Shown here piece by piece: positions 55,501-64,000 of a stretch of 64,000 nucleotides of DNA. The notes beneath the pieces were generated by a model that saw only the letters and a list, made by a program, of their open reading frames with translations, was not told where the DNA came from and searched no databases. The DNA comes from Chara braunii (taxonomy: Eukaryota > Streptophyta > Charophyceae > Charales > Characeae), in the NCBI GenBank assembly GCA_003427395.1, contig BFEA01000106.1:752657-816656 (forward strand), in the 5' to 3' direction. A program made the translations under genes and the position numbers. Numbering within the stretch: the first letter of the stretch is position 1; each line of letters starts with the position of its first letter.

Positions 55501-56158
55501 NNNNNNNNNNNNNNNNNNNNNNNNNNNNNNNNNNNNNNNNNNNNNNNNNNNNNNNNNNNNNNNNNNNNNNNNNNNNNNNNNNNNNNNNNNNNNNNNNNNN
55601 NNNNNNNNNNNNNNNNNNNNNNNNNNNNNNNNNNNNNNNNNNNNNNNNNNNNNNNNNNNNNNNNNNNNNNNNNNNNNNNNNNNNNNNNNNNNNNNNNNNN
55701 NNNNNNNNNNNNNNNNNNNNNNNNNNNNNNNNNNNNNNNNNNNNNNNNNNNNNNNNNNNNNNNNNNNNNNNNNNNNNNNNNNNNNNNNNNNNNNNNNNNN
55801 NNNNNNNNNNNNNNNNNNNNNNNNNNNNNNNNNNNNNNNNNNNNNNNNNNNNNNNNNNNNNNNNNNNNNNNNNNNNNNNNNNNNNNNNNNNNNNNNNNNN
55901 NNNNNNNNNNNNNNNNNNNNNNNNNNNNNNNNNNNNNNNNNNNNNNNNNNNNNNNNNNNNNNNNNNNNNNNNNNNNNNNNNNNNNNNNNNNNNNNNNNNN
56001 NNNNNNNNNNNNNNNNNNNNNNNNNNNNNNNNNNNNNNNNNNNNNNNNNNNNNNNNNNNNNNNNNNNNNNNNNNNNNNNNNNNNNNNNNNNNNNNNNNNN
56101 NNNNNNNNNNNNNNNNNNNNNNNNNNNNNNNNNNNNNNNNNNNNNNNNNNNNNNNNNN

Positions 56159-56222
<64 letters not shown>
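55454..56222. repeat. (CT)n microsatellite interrupted by an assembly gap (55501-56158)
   Basis: About 47 bp of CT before and 64 bp after 658 unknown bases. The gap is probably a long CT tract that could not be assembled. All LSLS and EREREE frames across it are spurious. Confidence 0.95.
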
Positions 56223-56227
<5 letters not shown>

Positions 56228-57122
56228 CCAATACTAACCTGTAAAGGTGGCGCCTTGCTGCAGGTGCATCGAAGACGAAGCTGGAGCTATGGCGCCGCAG
56301 GTGACTCTCCCTGGCCTCCGCCAACCATCTCTCTCTCTCTCTACTAGCGCCCAGCACTGAAGACTACTAATACCGCTGCTACTCCTCCAGAGTGCCGCTG
56401 CCGAGTCCTGAAGACTACCCCAGCCCTCTGCACGTGAAGTGCCTGGGAACTGCCTGCAGTCTACAGGGTGGGTCAGCCTTATATAGTGCTGGCCCGTCCG
56501 GGAGACTGCTCGTGCCTATGCTAAAACGTGCCAGACCCTGGGGTTGACGCTCCACAAAATAGGCCATAATGGCGAGCTAAAACCCCGGTCTGGTGCCTGA
56601 GTTTCAGGGTAGGTCCATCTTGCGAGGGCCTGAAAATGGCCCGTCGTTTTCAGGCTGGAGGCCGAAGCGACACAGGGCCTGTAGGCCCTCGTTTCAGGAA
56701 CGAAACAGGCCCTACTCCTACGGAACCTTAGTCTACCAGGTCGGGCTCTGCTGGGCCCGTGTGGTACGGAGTATGCCACACTGCTACTCCTCCTCATGGC
56801 ACTGTAAGGTTTTTTAGTGTTTGATGAGCTATTCAGGGTAGGTAGTGATTCTGGGTTTCGTTATAATAGATCCTTTTGCTCCCGATTCCGAAAGCCTCTC
56901 CTCCTCATGGCACTGCAAAGGTTTTTAAGCAGATGGTGAGGGACTCAGAGTAGGGATATGATCTCAGTCTATGACGGGCAGTTAATCCTCTCGGTTGAGA
57001 GCAATCTATGCTGCTCATCAGTTAATGGTGTGTGCCTATGTGTCAGTTCAGTTGTCCACTCAGGTTAGTAGCAGGATGGACACGTGGCATGTCCCCAAAA
57101 AAAAAAAAAAAAAAAAAAAAAG
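56223..57122 (+). mobile_element. Possible retroelement copy ending in poly(A), with internal repeat
   Basis: CTCCTCATGGCACTGTAAGG followed by TTTTTTAG occurs at about 56789-56816 and, with changes, at 56900-56930, about 112 bp apart. The segment ends in a run of about 27 A (57096-57121). A SINE or retrocopy is plausible, but no Pol III boxes are clear. Confidence 0.35.
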
Positions 57123-58025
57123 CCAGTGCGCTCCCGCTATGCAACAGAAGACACGCACGTGACAAAACAATGAAAACACCATTGGAGTGGGCCAATCCCG
57201 GCTCAAAGAGTCCGGACCAGGAGCTCCCACTACGCCTCCATATCGAAGACCAGGAGGCAAAGCCCCCCGATCAAGCCCAACGGTTTGGTGCGACGTCCAA
57301 ATTCCGCCCGCGAGCCACCCACACATCTTCATCACTCCCTCCTCCGCTAAGCGGGATTACCAACTACGTACAACTTTCATCAGCCGAAACCGGTTATGGC
57401 CAGATGCCGGTCAAAGCCTCCAAGTCCTCGACTCACTCCCTCCTGCGCCCATACGCAGCACCCAGCCATGTCATAGCCACACCGACGACAGGTTCAGGGT
57501 TCCCCTCTATATAGTCCTAGAAACCTTTTTCTTGACTCCACCACATTTAACCCAGAAAAAAAGAGAAAGTAGTAAGGTCATCAGCCAAAACTGGTGTGAG
57601 TGGGTGTGTGGTGTGTGGGAGAGTGTTGGCTTTAGACACTACTGTTACGCGATTGAGGGGGGGGAAGGTGAAAAGGAAGGCACAGTTACTGGCAAAAGTT
57701 CAACCATGATATCTAAAGGCGGTTGCCCTTTAGAACAAAAAACAAACAAACACAAAAAAAAAAAGCACAAATTCCCAGCCTGCAATTCATCCATTGGGTA
57801 GGAGCTTTTTGGCACACACGGGTTTTGGTGAGGTTCCCACTGCCGGTCTGGACAGACCTTTTGTTTTTCTGTTTTGTCTTTCTTTCGTTTTTTTTTTGTT
57901 TTTTTTTTAAAGCCCGGGGTGTTGTAGAGGCCAAGGTTCTGTTTGTCTTAGTGGACTAGTCGTGACACAATTCCATGAAACGAGAGCTTCGGTGAGGTGG
58001 TGCAGCAAGGCATTGGGTCTCGCTC
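57123..58025. other. Intergenic DNA with unsupported frames
   Basis: Overlapping plus-strand frames at 57032-57514 and 57187-57801 exist in two phases with Pro/Ser-rich composition and no motif. A T-rich block lies near 57886-57909. No gene is called. Confidence 0.35.
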
Positions 58026-58066
58026 CACTGCTCTAGACTCTCGAAGATTTTCGAGAGTGAGTCTAG
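58026..58066. repeat. Imperfect hairpin around CTCTAGACTC
   Basis: CTCTAGACTCTCGAA, GAT, then TTTCGAGAGTGAGTCTAGAG can pair over 15-17 bp with a small bulge. Related half-sites (TCTAGACGGTCGAACTCGAG, TTTTCGAGAGAG) follow to about 58170. Could be a decayed palindromic terminal region or a local expansion of TCTAGA/TCGAGA motifs. Confidence 0.6.
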
Positions 58067-59940
58067 AGCTGTCAGACTCTAGAAACGACTGAAAAAGCGA
58101 GCATCGCTCCACTTACTCTAGACGGTCGAACTCGAGAAGGCCTCTCGGATGTCAGACCGCTTTTCGAGAGAGCTACACGGCACGGCCAGCACGCGTTGTC
58201 CGCCCAGACTCCAGGTGCACTCTGAAATAAGTGCTCAACTTTCTAAGGTCCTGGATGCCTCCCTTGAAATTCCCGCTGCTGCAGGCGGGCGCTCTTGAAC
58301 CGTCAAGACTGCCACGGGAGAGGAGGTGCTGAGAACTCAAGAAAAGCATTTTCGTGAGTGCATTTCATGAGGTAGTGGAGCGATGACGGATTCTCGTCAT
58401 TTTCGTGAGTGCAGCCTGATAGCTCAAGAACCTGAATTCCAGACCTGGCTTCTAGAGGAAGTGGAGCGGTGCTGTGCTCAAGAAATGGCCTGTTTCTAGA
58501 GTAGTGGAGCAAGACCCATTGTTTTGGTGAGTTTTCGAGGCCTTGCCGCGTTGATGAGAACTCATCAGTCATTTTCGATTTTGGTGAGCAGTCCGGCGAG
58601 GCGGTTAAACCACCACCACGTGCCCCAGGCAAAAATAGAAGAGCTAAACAAATATGCTTGCCACAACTTTCTGGTGTCCGGGCTAGTGGACGAAAGTGGC
58701 TGGTGGCGCCAGCCAAGAAAGGGGGAAAACAAAGCGCCCATGACGGTTTATTTCCTTTTGGCGCACAGGCGTGCAGTGCAGCACTATTGGGGTCGGGGAA
58801 AACAGCCTCTCGGGAATCGTGTTGGTTGAAACTACTGCTTTGTTTGATGGCCCCCTGGCGTTTTGTGCCGGCGTGCAATGGATACAACTGCTGGGCAGTC
58901 TGGTTGGGGCTCAGTGACAACCGTCTGCTTTTTTCCTCTTTAGCCCAGTGGCAATCTGGCCGAGTGGCTACTGCAGCTGCCAAGCTGGACTGCCCAGATC
59001 AGTGGTGTCTTGCAGTCTCTATATATAAAGCCGCCTAAGGGCGCATACTCACACTAGAACCTGAATGTAGTCAGGTACACCCAGGTCTGGCCATAAGTGC
59101 AGTCGGATACATCCAGTAAAAGTCCTACCCTCTTCACCCAGGCAGAAAGAGGTAATGATTTATGGCCGCATTTGGACTGAAAGATTTTATTCGGGTGGAG
59201 GGTAGGTACGTCCAGCTCAGGCACAGACCTGACTGGTGCTATGACCATGGTATGAAAGGATCAACCTGGCTGTAGCGTGAAGCTGGCGCTGATGCTTTCC
59301 AAGCATTGGATAGAGCACCAACAGAGCTACTAGGCAGAACAGAGGCTGTGGGCAGTTTTGGAGGCCCGAAACAACAAACGGGCCACGGATGAAATTCATC
59401 AACGGCGGCACTCCTGCTTGCTTCCAAATACACCGCCACGACTTTTATTTTCAAGCAGGGAAAGGTACTGGTGGTTCAAACAACGCAGTTCAGGAGGCTA
59501 TGGTGGTTGAAAGCTTGCGCCATGCCCCATTTATGTTGTACTTCAAAGGGCTTGGCAATGGCCAGCATGCCGTTGCCGGAACGTACATGGACATGCAGCC
59601 AGTCACACACACTCGAATGTGCCTAAATGTCGTCCATGGCCATATACATTTGACAGGGGAAGTTCTGGCATGGAGGATTTCCTCCTCCAAAAGGGAAATT
59701 ACCTCCTCAAAAGGGGACAATACCTCTGACAAGTGGCCAAATGGCACAGAGGCCCTTCCTATTACCCATAAACAAATGTGTCTGGAGTAGTACTGAGGCT
59801 GTGTGGTGAAGAAGGACCCTGGATAAGGGGATACTCACAGTCGGACTTTCCTAGATGTATTGGACTCCAATTATAGCCAGCTGTGGATCAATCTGATCGT
59901 GATCCAGTCTAGAGCAGAGTAGAAAAAGTCCTCCAGTACC
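58067..59940. other. Intergenic DNA, several medium frames without recognised domains
   Basis: Repeated short motifs (TTTTCGTGAGTGCA near 58349 and 58398; GTAGTGGAGC near 58372 and 58502) suggest local duplication. Frames 58303-58983 (-), 58658-59038 (+) and 59389-59790 (+, 133 codons, with CFQIHRHDFYFQAGKGTGG) have ordinary composition, but I cannot assign them to any family. Confidence 0.3.
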
Positions 59941-59943
59941 AAC

Positions 59944-60110
59944 TTGCCTAGCTCAGTTGGATGTCTAGGCCAGTTGGTACATCCAATGAACTGTTGAAAT
60001 ACAAAACCGAATCCGAATCGAGATGGAAATGGTTGAATGGATTTCTGAATCACCGGGGGCCGGTCAGTTCCACGAAGGTATCTCAAGGCCATCGCCCTTT
60101 CTTAGGAGAA
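59944..60110 (+). mobile_element. tRNA-derived SINE, single-head copy
   Basis: TTGCCTAGCTCAGTTGG (A-box match) is followed by a short internal repeat (GGCCAGTTGGTACATCCA), GAACTGTTGAAATACAAAAC and CCGAATCCGAATC, then the body GGGGGCCGGTCAGTTCCA and GAAGGTATCTCAAGGCC. Head and body match the element at 1.1-1.8 kb, which here has six heads. This gives two independent copies of one SINE family inside the window. Confidence 0.6.
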
Positions 60111-60960
60111 TAATACAGTCCTCTAGTGTGAGGGTGCCCTTTTTACCCTTTTGTTTGTTTTTGTGACGCCTCTACTACCGAAAACTACAGGGCTGAAGAC
60201 ACTGAAGTGAGAGACGTAACAGCAGCGGAAAGCTGCTTTGGACATGTGAAGAGACAATTGTCAAAAAAAAATAAAAAAATAAAAAATAAAAAAAGAGAGA
60301 CAATGTACTGAGATGGACAAGTGAAGTGACAGACCGTCGAATGAGGAGATATAGTGAAACACTGGGTAATATGAGAGGTAATGAACTCTGAAAACCACCT
60401 CTTTTTTTTTTTTTTGAATTGGACATGCTCCAATCTATTCGTGGGGAGCAACACGTGCTGGGAACCGGGCCCAGCGTCCCATTCAAAAACATACTGAGAA
60501 GATTATGTAAGAAAAGTTTGAGTTACCAGGGGCCATTACCCGGCTTCGGCTAAAGATGATAGCTGTGCAATCTACACAGAGAGTTAGGTTCTCTAAAGAT
60601 TGATCATGGGAATATTCAGACCGAAAACCACCTGCGTTTAGCAACTGTGAGCAGCTCAACCCTATCCGCCTCTCCCCTATACCCCGATACCCAATCTCTA
60701 CCAGGCCTCCCACCCCCAACTGCTAGGTTACAGAGTGGCACGACCCACCCCAGAAATCCCCCACCTGCTAGGCTACAGGGCAAAGCGACCCGCCCCGGCT
60801 CCGGCCAGCATCGACTAAGTATCAGTTCACTAACAGACAGTAGAGTGTCTTCCACCCTCGACAACTCCCTAGATCTCTCTACCAGGTCTCTCTATGAGAA
60901 CACTAGTGATGAATGTGTGCTTTTACTGCAGAAATTTCGCCGCTGCTGCCTCCCCCCCCT
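60111..60960. other. Intergenic DNA with a small tandem repeat
   Basis: CTGCTAGGTTACAGAGTGGC / ACGACCCACCCC at about 60719-60750 recurs as CTGCTAGGCTACAGGGCAAA / GCGACCCGCCCC at about 60768-60800. A/T-rich tracts lie near 60262-60292 and 60401-60414. No gene. Confidence 0.45.
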
Positions 60961-60964
60961 GTCA

Positions 60965-61130
60965 GAATGATTTGCACTGTAGGCCCTCAGGTGGACTACT
61001 CACCAAATGTGCAAAATGAGAATAAATATTCCGTTAGATGTAGCTCAGTGGTTAGAGCACCGGTTGGAAATGCGCATTGTGGTATGAGGTTGCGGGTTCA
61101 AATCCGTAACCTTGCGCGTGGACACCGGCA
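60965..61130 (+). mobile_element. tRNA-like SINE joined to a MITE/SINE-like module (copy D)
   Basis: ATGTAGCTCAGTGGTTAGAG (A box at 61039-61051) with a perfect D stem GCTC/GAGC, and GGTTCAAATCC (B box at 61095-61105) in a T arm TGCGG/CCGTA. The acceptor and anticodon stems do not pair, so it is a tRNA-derived repeat, not a tRNA gene. Just upstream, GGACTACTCACCAAATGTGC followed by AAAATGAGAATAAATATTC matches the left arm of the dispersed element at 29.85 kb. Confidence 0.6.
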
Positions 61131-63810
61131 GGGCGTTAGAATGACGCACAGCTGGACACACACCCCCTTGGGATGACACTGGTATGTGACGTACTAGCTT
61201 CCGGACCTGCGCCATCTTTCGGACCCCTTCCTTTTTTCTCATGTTTTCCCTGTATCCAGATGTGTACAGTTCGACCCCAAGACCCCCCACCCCCCCCTCC
61301 CCTTTCTGTCTGTGCCCGATTCAAGGTACCTTGCAGAAATCTGTCAGCTCCTTTCCCTTTTTGTTTTTTGAAAATGCATGGGAATTTCGTGCGCCTTAAC
61401 GAGTGCGCTTGGAATTTGGCTCGGCAGTTAGAAATCCCGAAATTATCGGAATACCACGCGACCTTCCGCGCGGGAATGTTCTCGGCCTCGACCTTGAAGA
61501 CTCTGGGAAATTCTTGTACGAATATGGATCGATGGAAGATTTTCTTTCCCGCGCCTATTTTGCGCGCGGATATGGTACTTTCAATTTTGAATTAGCATAG
61601 GATTGGGAATAACTGCAACTGTTTTGGTGCCCATTTCCCTCTTGCTGACCGGCGCCATGCAAGCCAGCTCCTTCCTCCTTCCTCCCTGCGTTCCTCTCAC
61701 CATCCTTCTTCGCGCGCACACACTTTCTCGCCCCCGCCCCTGTAACTGCTTTTCCCTCCCCTTTCTCAGCGCGCGCCTTTTTTCTTTCTCCTTCTTGATC
61801 ATCTGAATCTTGGACCCGTTTCGTGCTATCCTTCGCACTCCTCTTCTTCCCGCTCTAAAATCCGCGCTCGAAAACCCAGTCGATCCTCTCTCCCCATCTA
61901 ACCAAGGAGAAGCGTCGTGTAAGTTCTTACTGCATGACGATTCTGATTGGTTGAGGTCGAGTTAGGAGGATCAGCATGACTTTCAATGGGCGACCACTTT
62001 CAAACTCCCTTATGCCCTCCTCTGCCTCACCCTTCACCCTTCTCCGCATTTCTCTCCCTTCTCGCAACTATAAATTACGCCGGCGCCCCCGCAAAACTCT
62101 CTCTCAACTCATCGGCCAGCTTCCGGGAAGTAGTGGCTAGGTGAGATGCATGGTGCGAGTCGGAAAGTCCTGACGAGCCGACTGTAGACTGGCTGGCGGT
62201 GCGCTAGATCGCCACGACGGACTGTGGGATCCGGGCAAGCCACGTCGAGACTAAGTTGGCGGGGTGACGATCGCAGTGGTGGAGGATGACGCGCGACGGT
62301 CGGGGTCGTCGGTGTCAGAATGTGGACAGGTGATCTGAGTTGAATAGATGACTGACCCGGGGCCGTGTTGGAATTTGATGGCGAGTGCGCCCTCTTGGTT
62401 ACAAATCTATTCTTTGGTGTGACCTTGCGGCGGTAAAGCTGAACCTTCTTTTGCTCTCTCATCTCAATGTAACTCTTCCCTCTGATCTTGATATCCCCGT
62501 CTGTTTCTATCGCAGTTCTCGTTCTCCTTCTTCCTTGATGTGGATGGTTCTACGTAAAAGTTGGTGTGTGACGGAATGAGTATGATGACTGCATTGGAAT
62601 GATTTATTCCGAAACTCTTCCATTAGTTTCCTGGGTAGTCCCCTGATCTATTGGGTTTTGTCTTGTGAGCGGTGGATGCGCGTGTATCAACCATTAAGGA
62701 TTCTTCCCCTAACGCCACCTTGTTGGGAAATTGCATGACTGTCATTTTCGCACCTTCCACAGTGAATGCATGTATGGAAGATAGGAATGAACGGGTACGA
62801 AACCTATCTTGATTAGGACGAATCGATGGCAAGGACAATGTTGTTGGGATTTGGAAATGCAGGAATGCTTTGATTTGTGATTTTCGAAGGAATGTTGCGA
62901 GTATATATGCGACGCACGCACAAAATAGCGACCGCGTCTCGCCACACATGAACTTTCCTTTCTCTTTCTCCGCTCCCTCTGTTTCTCCTGACTGACCTTT
63001 CTGATTGGATTGCCAGGATTGCATGCATGCGATGAATGGTTAAGTTATTTCGGATTGTCTACCATGTGGACTAACGGGCTCAACCCGACTAGGCAATAGC
63101 CTCCCGTATCCCCTTTCCGCCCCTTCCCGTATAACGAGGATAGGACGCGTATCTATGAGTGGGACATACGAGAAGTCATCACAAAGATCGGTGGGCAGTA
63201 CTATTTCCCTCCTGAAAATTGGTGCTCTGGGTTCGTCAGCGTTGGGTTTGTCATTGTGGATAAGCATTTTCCGCCGTGCTCGCTACTACTACCCTTTAAC
63301 GAGTTGATCGTCATCCCGTGGTCGGCAGTGGCACCCCATTGGCCTAACACCTTGTGTCGTGATTGTCAACGTCTCGATCACTACCAGCCGAAGGGGTTCC
63401 ATTACCAAACGCGGAACGAGGACGAGCACAAGGAAAGGGCCACGCGATTGAGATCATCCACGTCGGATTCAAAATTATGTAGTGTGCAACGTCGGGAGTT
63501 AGTCGCTGCAAGTGCGAAAACGAGATATTAGACACGTGCCCGCTCCCTTCCACTCCAAACGAAGAGTCGTGGCCCGGTCGGAAGTCCGACAGTACTTTTT
63601 GGATTAAATTCAAAACTTTCCCGCGTCGTGAATCCCGCGCGCGCGGAAACCCGCCAGATCGCTCACTTCATCAGACCAACACGGGGGATTTCAGTTATGT
63701 CTGTGTCCCCACACTCAATTTTCCAAAAATCCTTGGCACATCCTATCTTGCTGTTTTTCGGGGCCTCCTCTCCGCACCCTTAGCACTCCGAACGGAAAAC
63801 AGGGCAGGGC
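61131..63810. other. Intergenic or possible LTR region, no supported gene
   Basis: GC-moderate DNA with overlapping frames in several phases and none with a recognisable motif. A TATA-like CTATAAATTA lies at about 62068 followed by CTCTCTCTCAACTC, which could be a promoter. If the primer-binding site at 63.82 kb is real, part of this stretch would be a 5' LTR. Confidence 0.3.
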
Positions 63811-63817
63811 GTGAGGT

Positions 63818-63831
63818 TGGTATCGGAGCCG
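63818..63831 (+). promoter_or_regulatory. Possible primer-binding site of an LTR retrotransposon
   Basis: TGGTATCGGAGCCG differs at two of 14 positions from TGGTATCAGAGCCA, the complement of the initiator tRNA-Met 3' end used as primer by many plant LTR retrotransposons. It is followed about 130 bp later by an ATG-rich start (63941 onward: ATGCCCATGGCTGATGCTAA, then GGAGCACCTCCCAGG) that could begin gag beyond the window. Weak but coherent. Confidence 0.35.
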
Positions 63832-64000
63832 ATACGTGTCGGTTCTGACGTTAGTAAGACGAGCTGGCGAGACGAAGATCAGCTAAACAACCCAATTGCC
63901 TCAGTCCTCTCGTCATTTGGCAAAGATCTGCCGAACCTTGAATAGAGATGCCCATGGCTGATGCTAATGGAGCACCTCCCAGGGTGATGGTAAGCATCCC

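Noticed and set aside
55409-56357. Very long open frames (about 300 codons) on both strands
   Set aside because: They are made of (CT)n translation (LSLS/ERER) and unknown bases across an assembly gap.
57187-57801. 204-codon hypothetical gene
   Set aside because: A second overlapping phase is equally open, composition is Pro/Ser-biased, and no motif or start context supports it.
58536-58575. CTGATGA on the minus strand near 58.55 kb as another hammerhead
   Set aside because: No stem II of correct geometry precedes a GAAA box; the core match is by chance. The same holds for matches near 53.34 and 57.01 kb.
61034-61113. Functional tRNA gene
   Set aside because: D and T arms pair, but acceptor and anticodon stems do not; it is joined to a dispersed repeat, so it is called a SINE head.

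Overview
The window looks like nuclear DNA from a eukaryote with a large, repeat-rich genome, most likely a streptophyte alga of the Chara type (inference). The reasons are: dense (CT)n, (CA)n, (GATT)n and (TA)n microsatellites with assembly gaps beside them; plant-type mitochondrial fragments (nad5, atp6, a ccmC-like frame, group II intron maturase, small-subunit rRNA, tRNA-Pro) set in nuclear-looking sequence; tRNA-derived SINEs; LINE and PIF/Harbinger remnants; and a Myb/SANT-like domain (DCRKK-stop-DNLYQQFK) of a style I associate with Chara repeat families. There is no sign of bacterial gene organisation, and most long open frames are microsatellite translations or shadows.

Layout. 1-1.84 kb: a SINE with six tandem tRNA-like heads, followed by a U6 snRNA-like fragment. 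1.9-11.4 kb: intergenic DNA, polypyrimidine tracts and a tandem duplication carrying (CT)n. 11.4-14.2 kb: a decayed minus-strand Myb/SANT-type gene with a 496-bp duplication. 15.4-16.9 kb: the one convincing intact gene, 492 codons, with five propeller-like repeats, a low-complexity linker and a C-terminal domain resembling ParB/sulfiredoxin. 17-23 kb: non-coding with three separate tandem duplications. 23.5-23.9 kb: a small mitochondrial insertion between near-identical 63/67-bp direct repeats. 24-32 kb: short repeats and MITE/SINE-like copies. 32.6-35.8 kb: a complete but dead PIF/Harbinger transposon with 21-bp terminal inverted repeats. 36.8-40.6 kb: repeat-rich DNA with several hammerhead ribozyme motifs, most of them in ~115-bp units sitting in (TA)n tracts. 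40-43.5 kb: LINE and other element fragments. 43.9-45.3 kb: a rearranged mitochondrial mosaic. 46-51.8 kb: AT-rich repeats and hypothetical relics. 52.2-54.9 kb: a 5'-truncated LINE with a poly(A) tail. 55-62 kb: gap, SINEs and hairpins. 63.8-64 kb: a possible LTR-retrotransposon primer-binding site and leader.

How the parts relate. No pathway or operon is present. The content records mobile-element and organelle-DNA insertion. The strongest unusual signal is the family of hammerhead-carrying ~115-bp units: one copy begins where ribozyme self-cleavage would place a 5' end, and a 257-bp tandem pair upstream keeps the cleavage site. A second signal is that in-frame stops in the LINE relic, the transposase and the SANT gene are mostly TGA or TAG where tryptophan is plausible, with the LINE frame otherwise free of indels over 1.8 kb.
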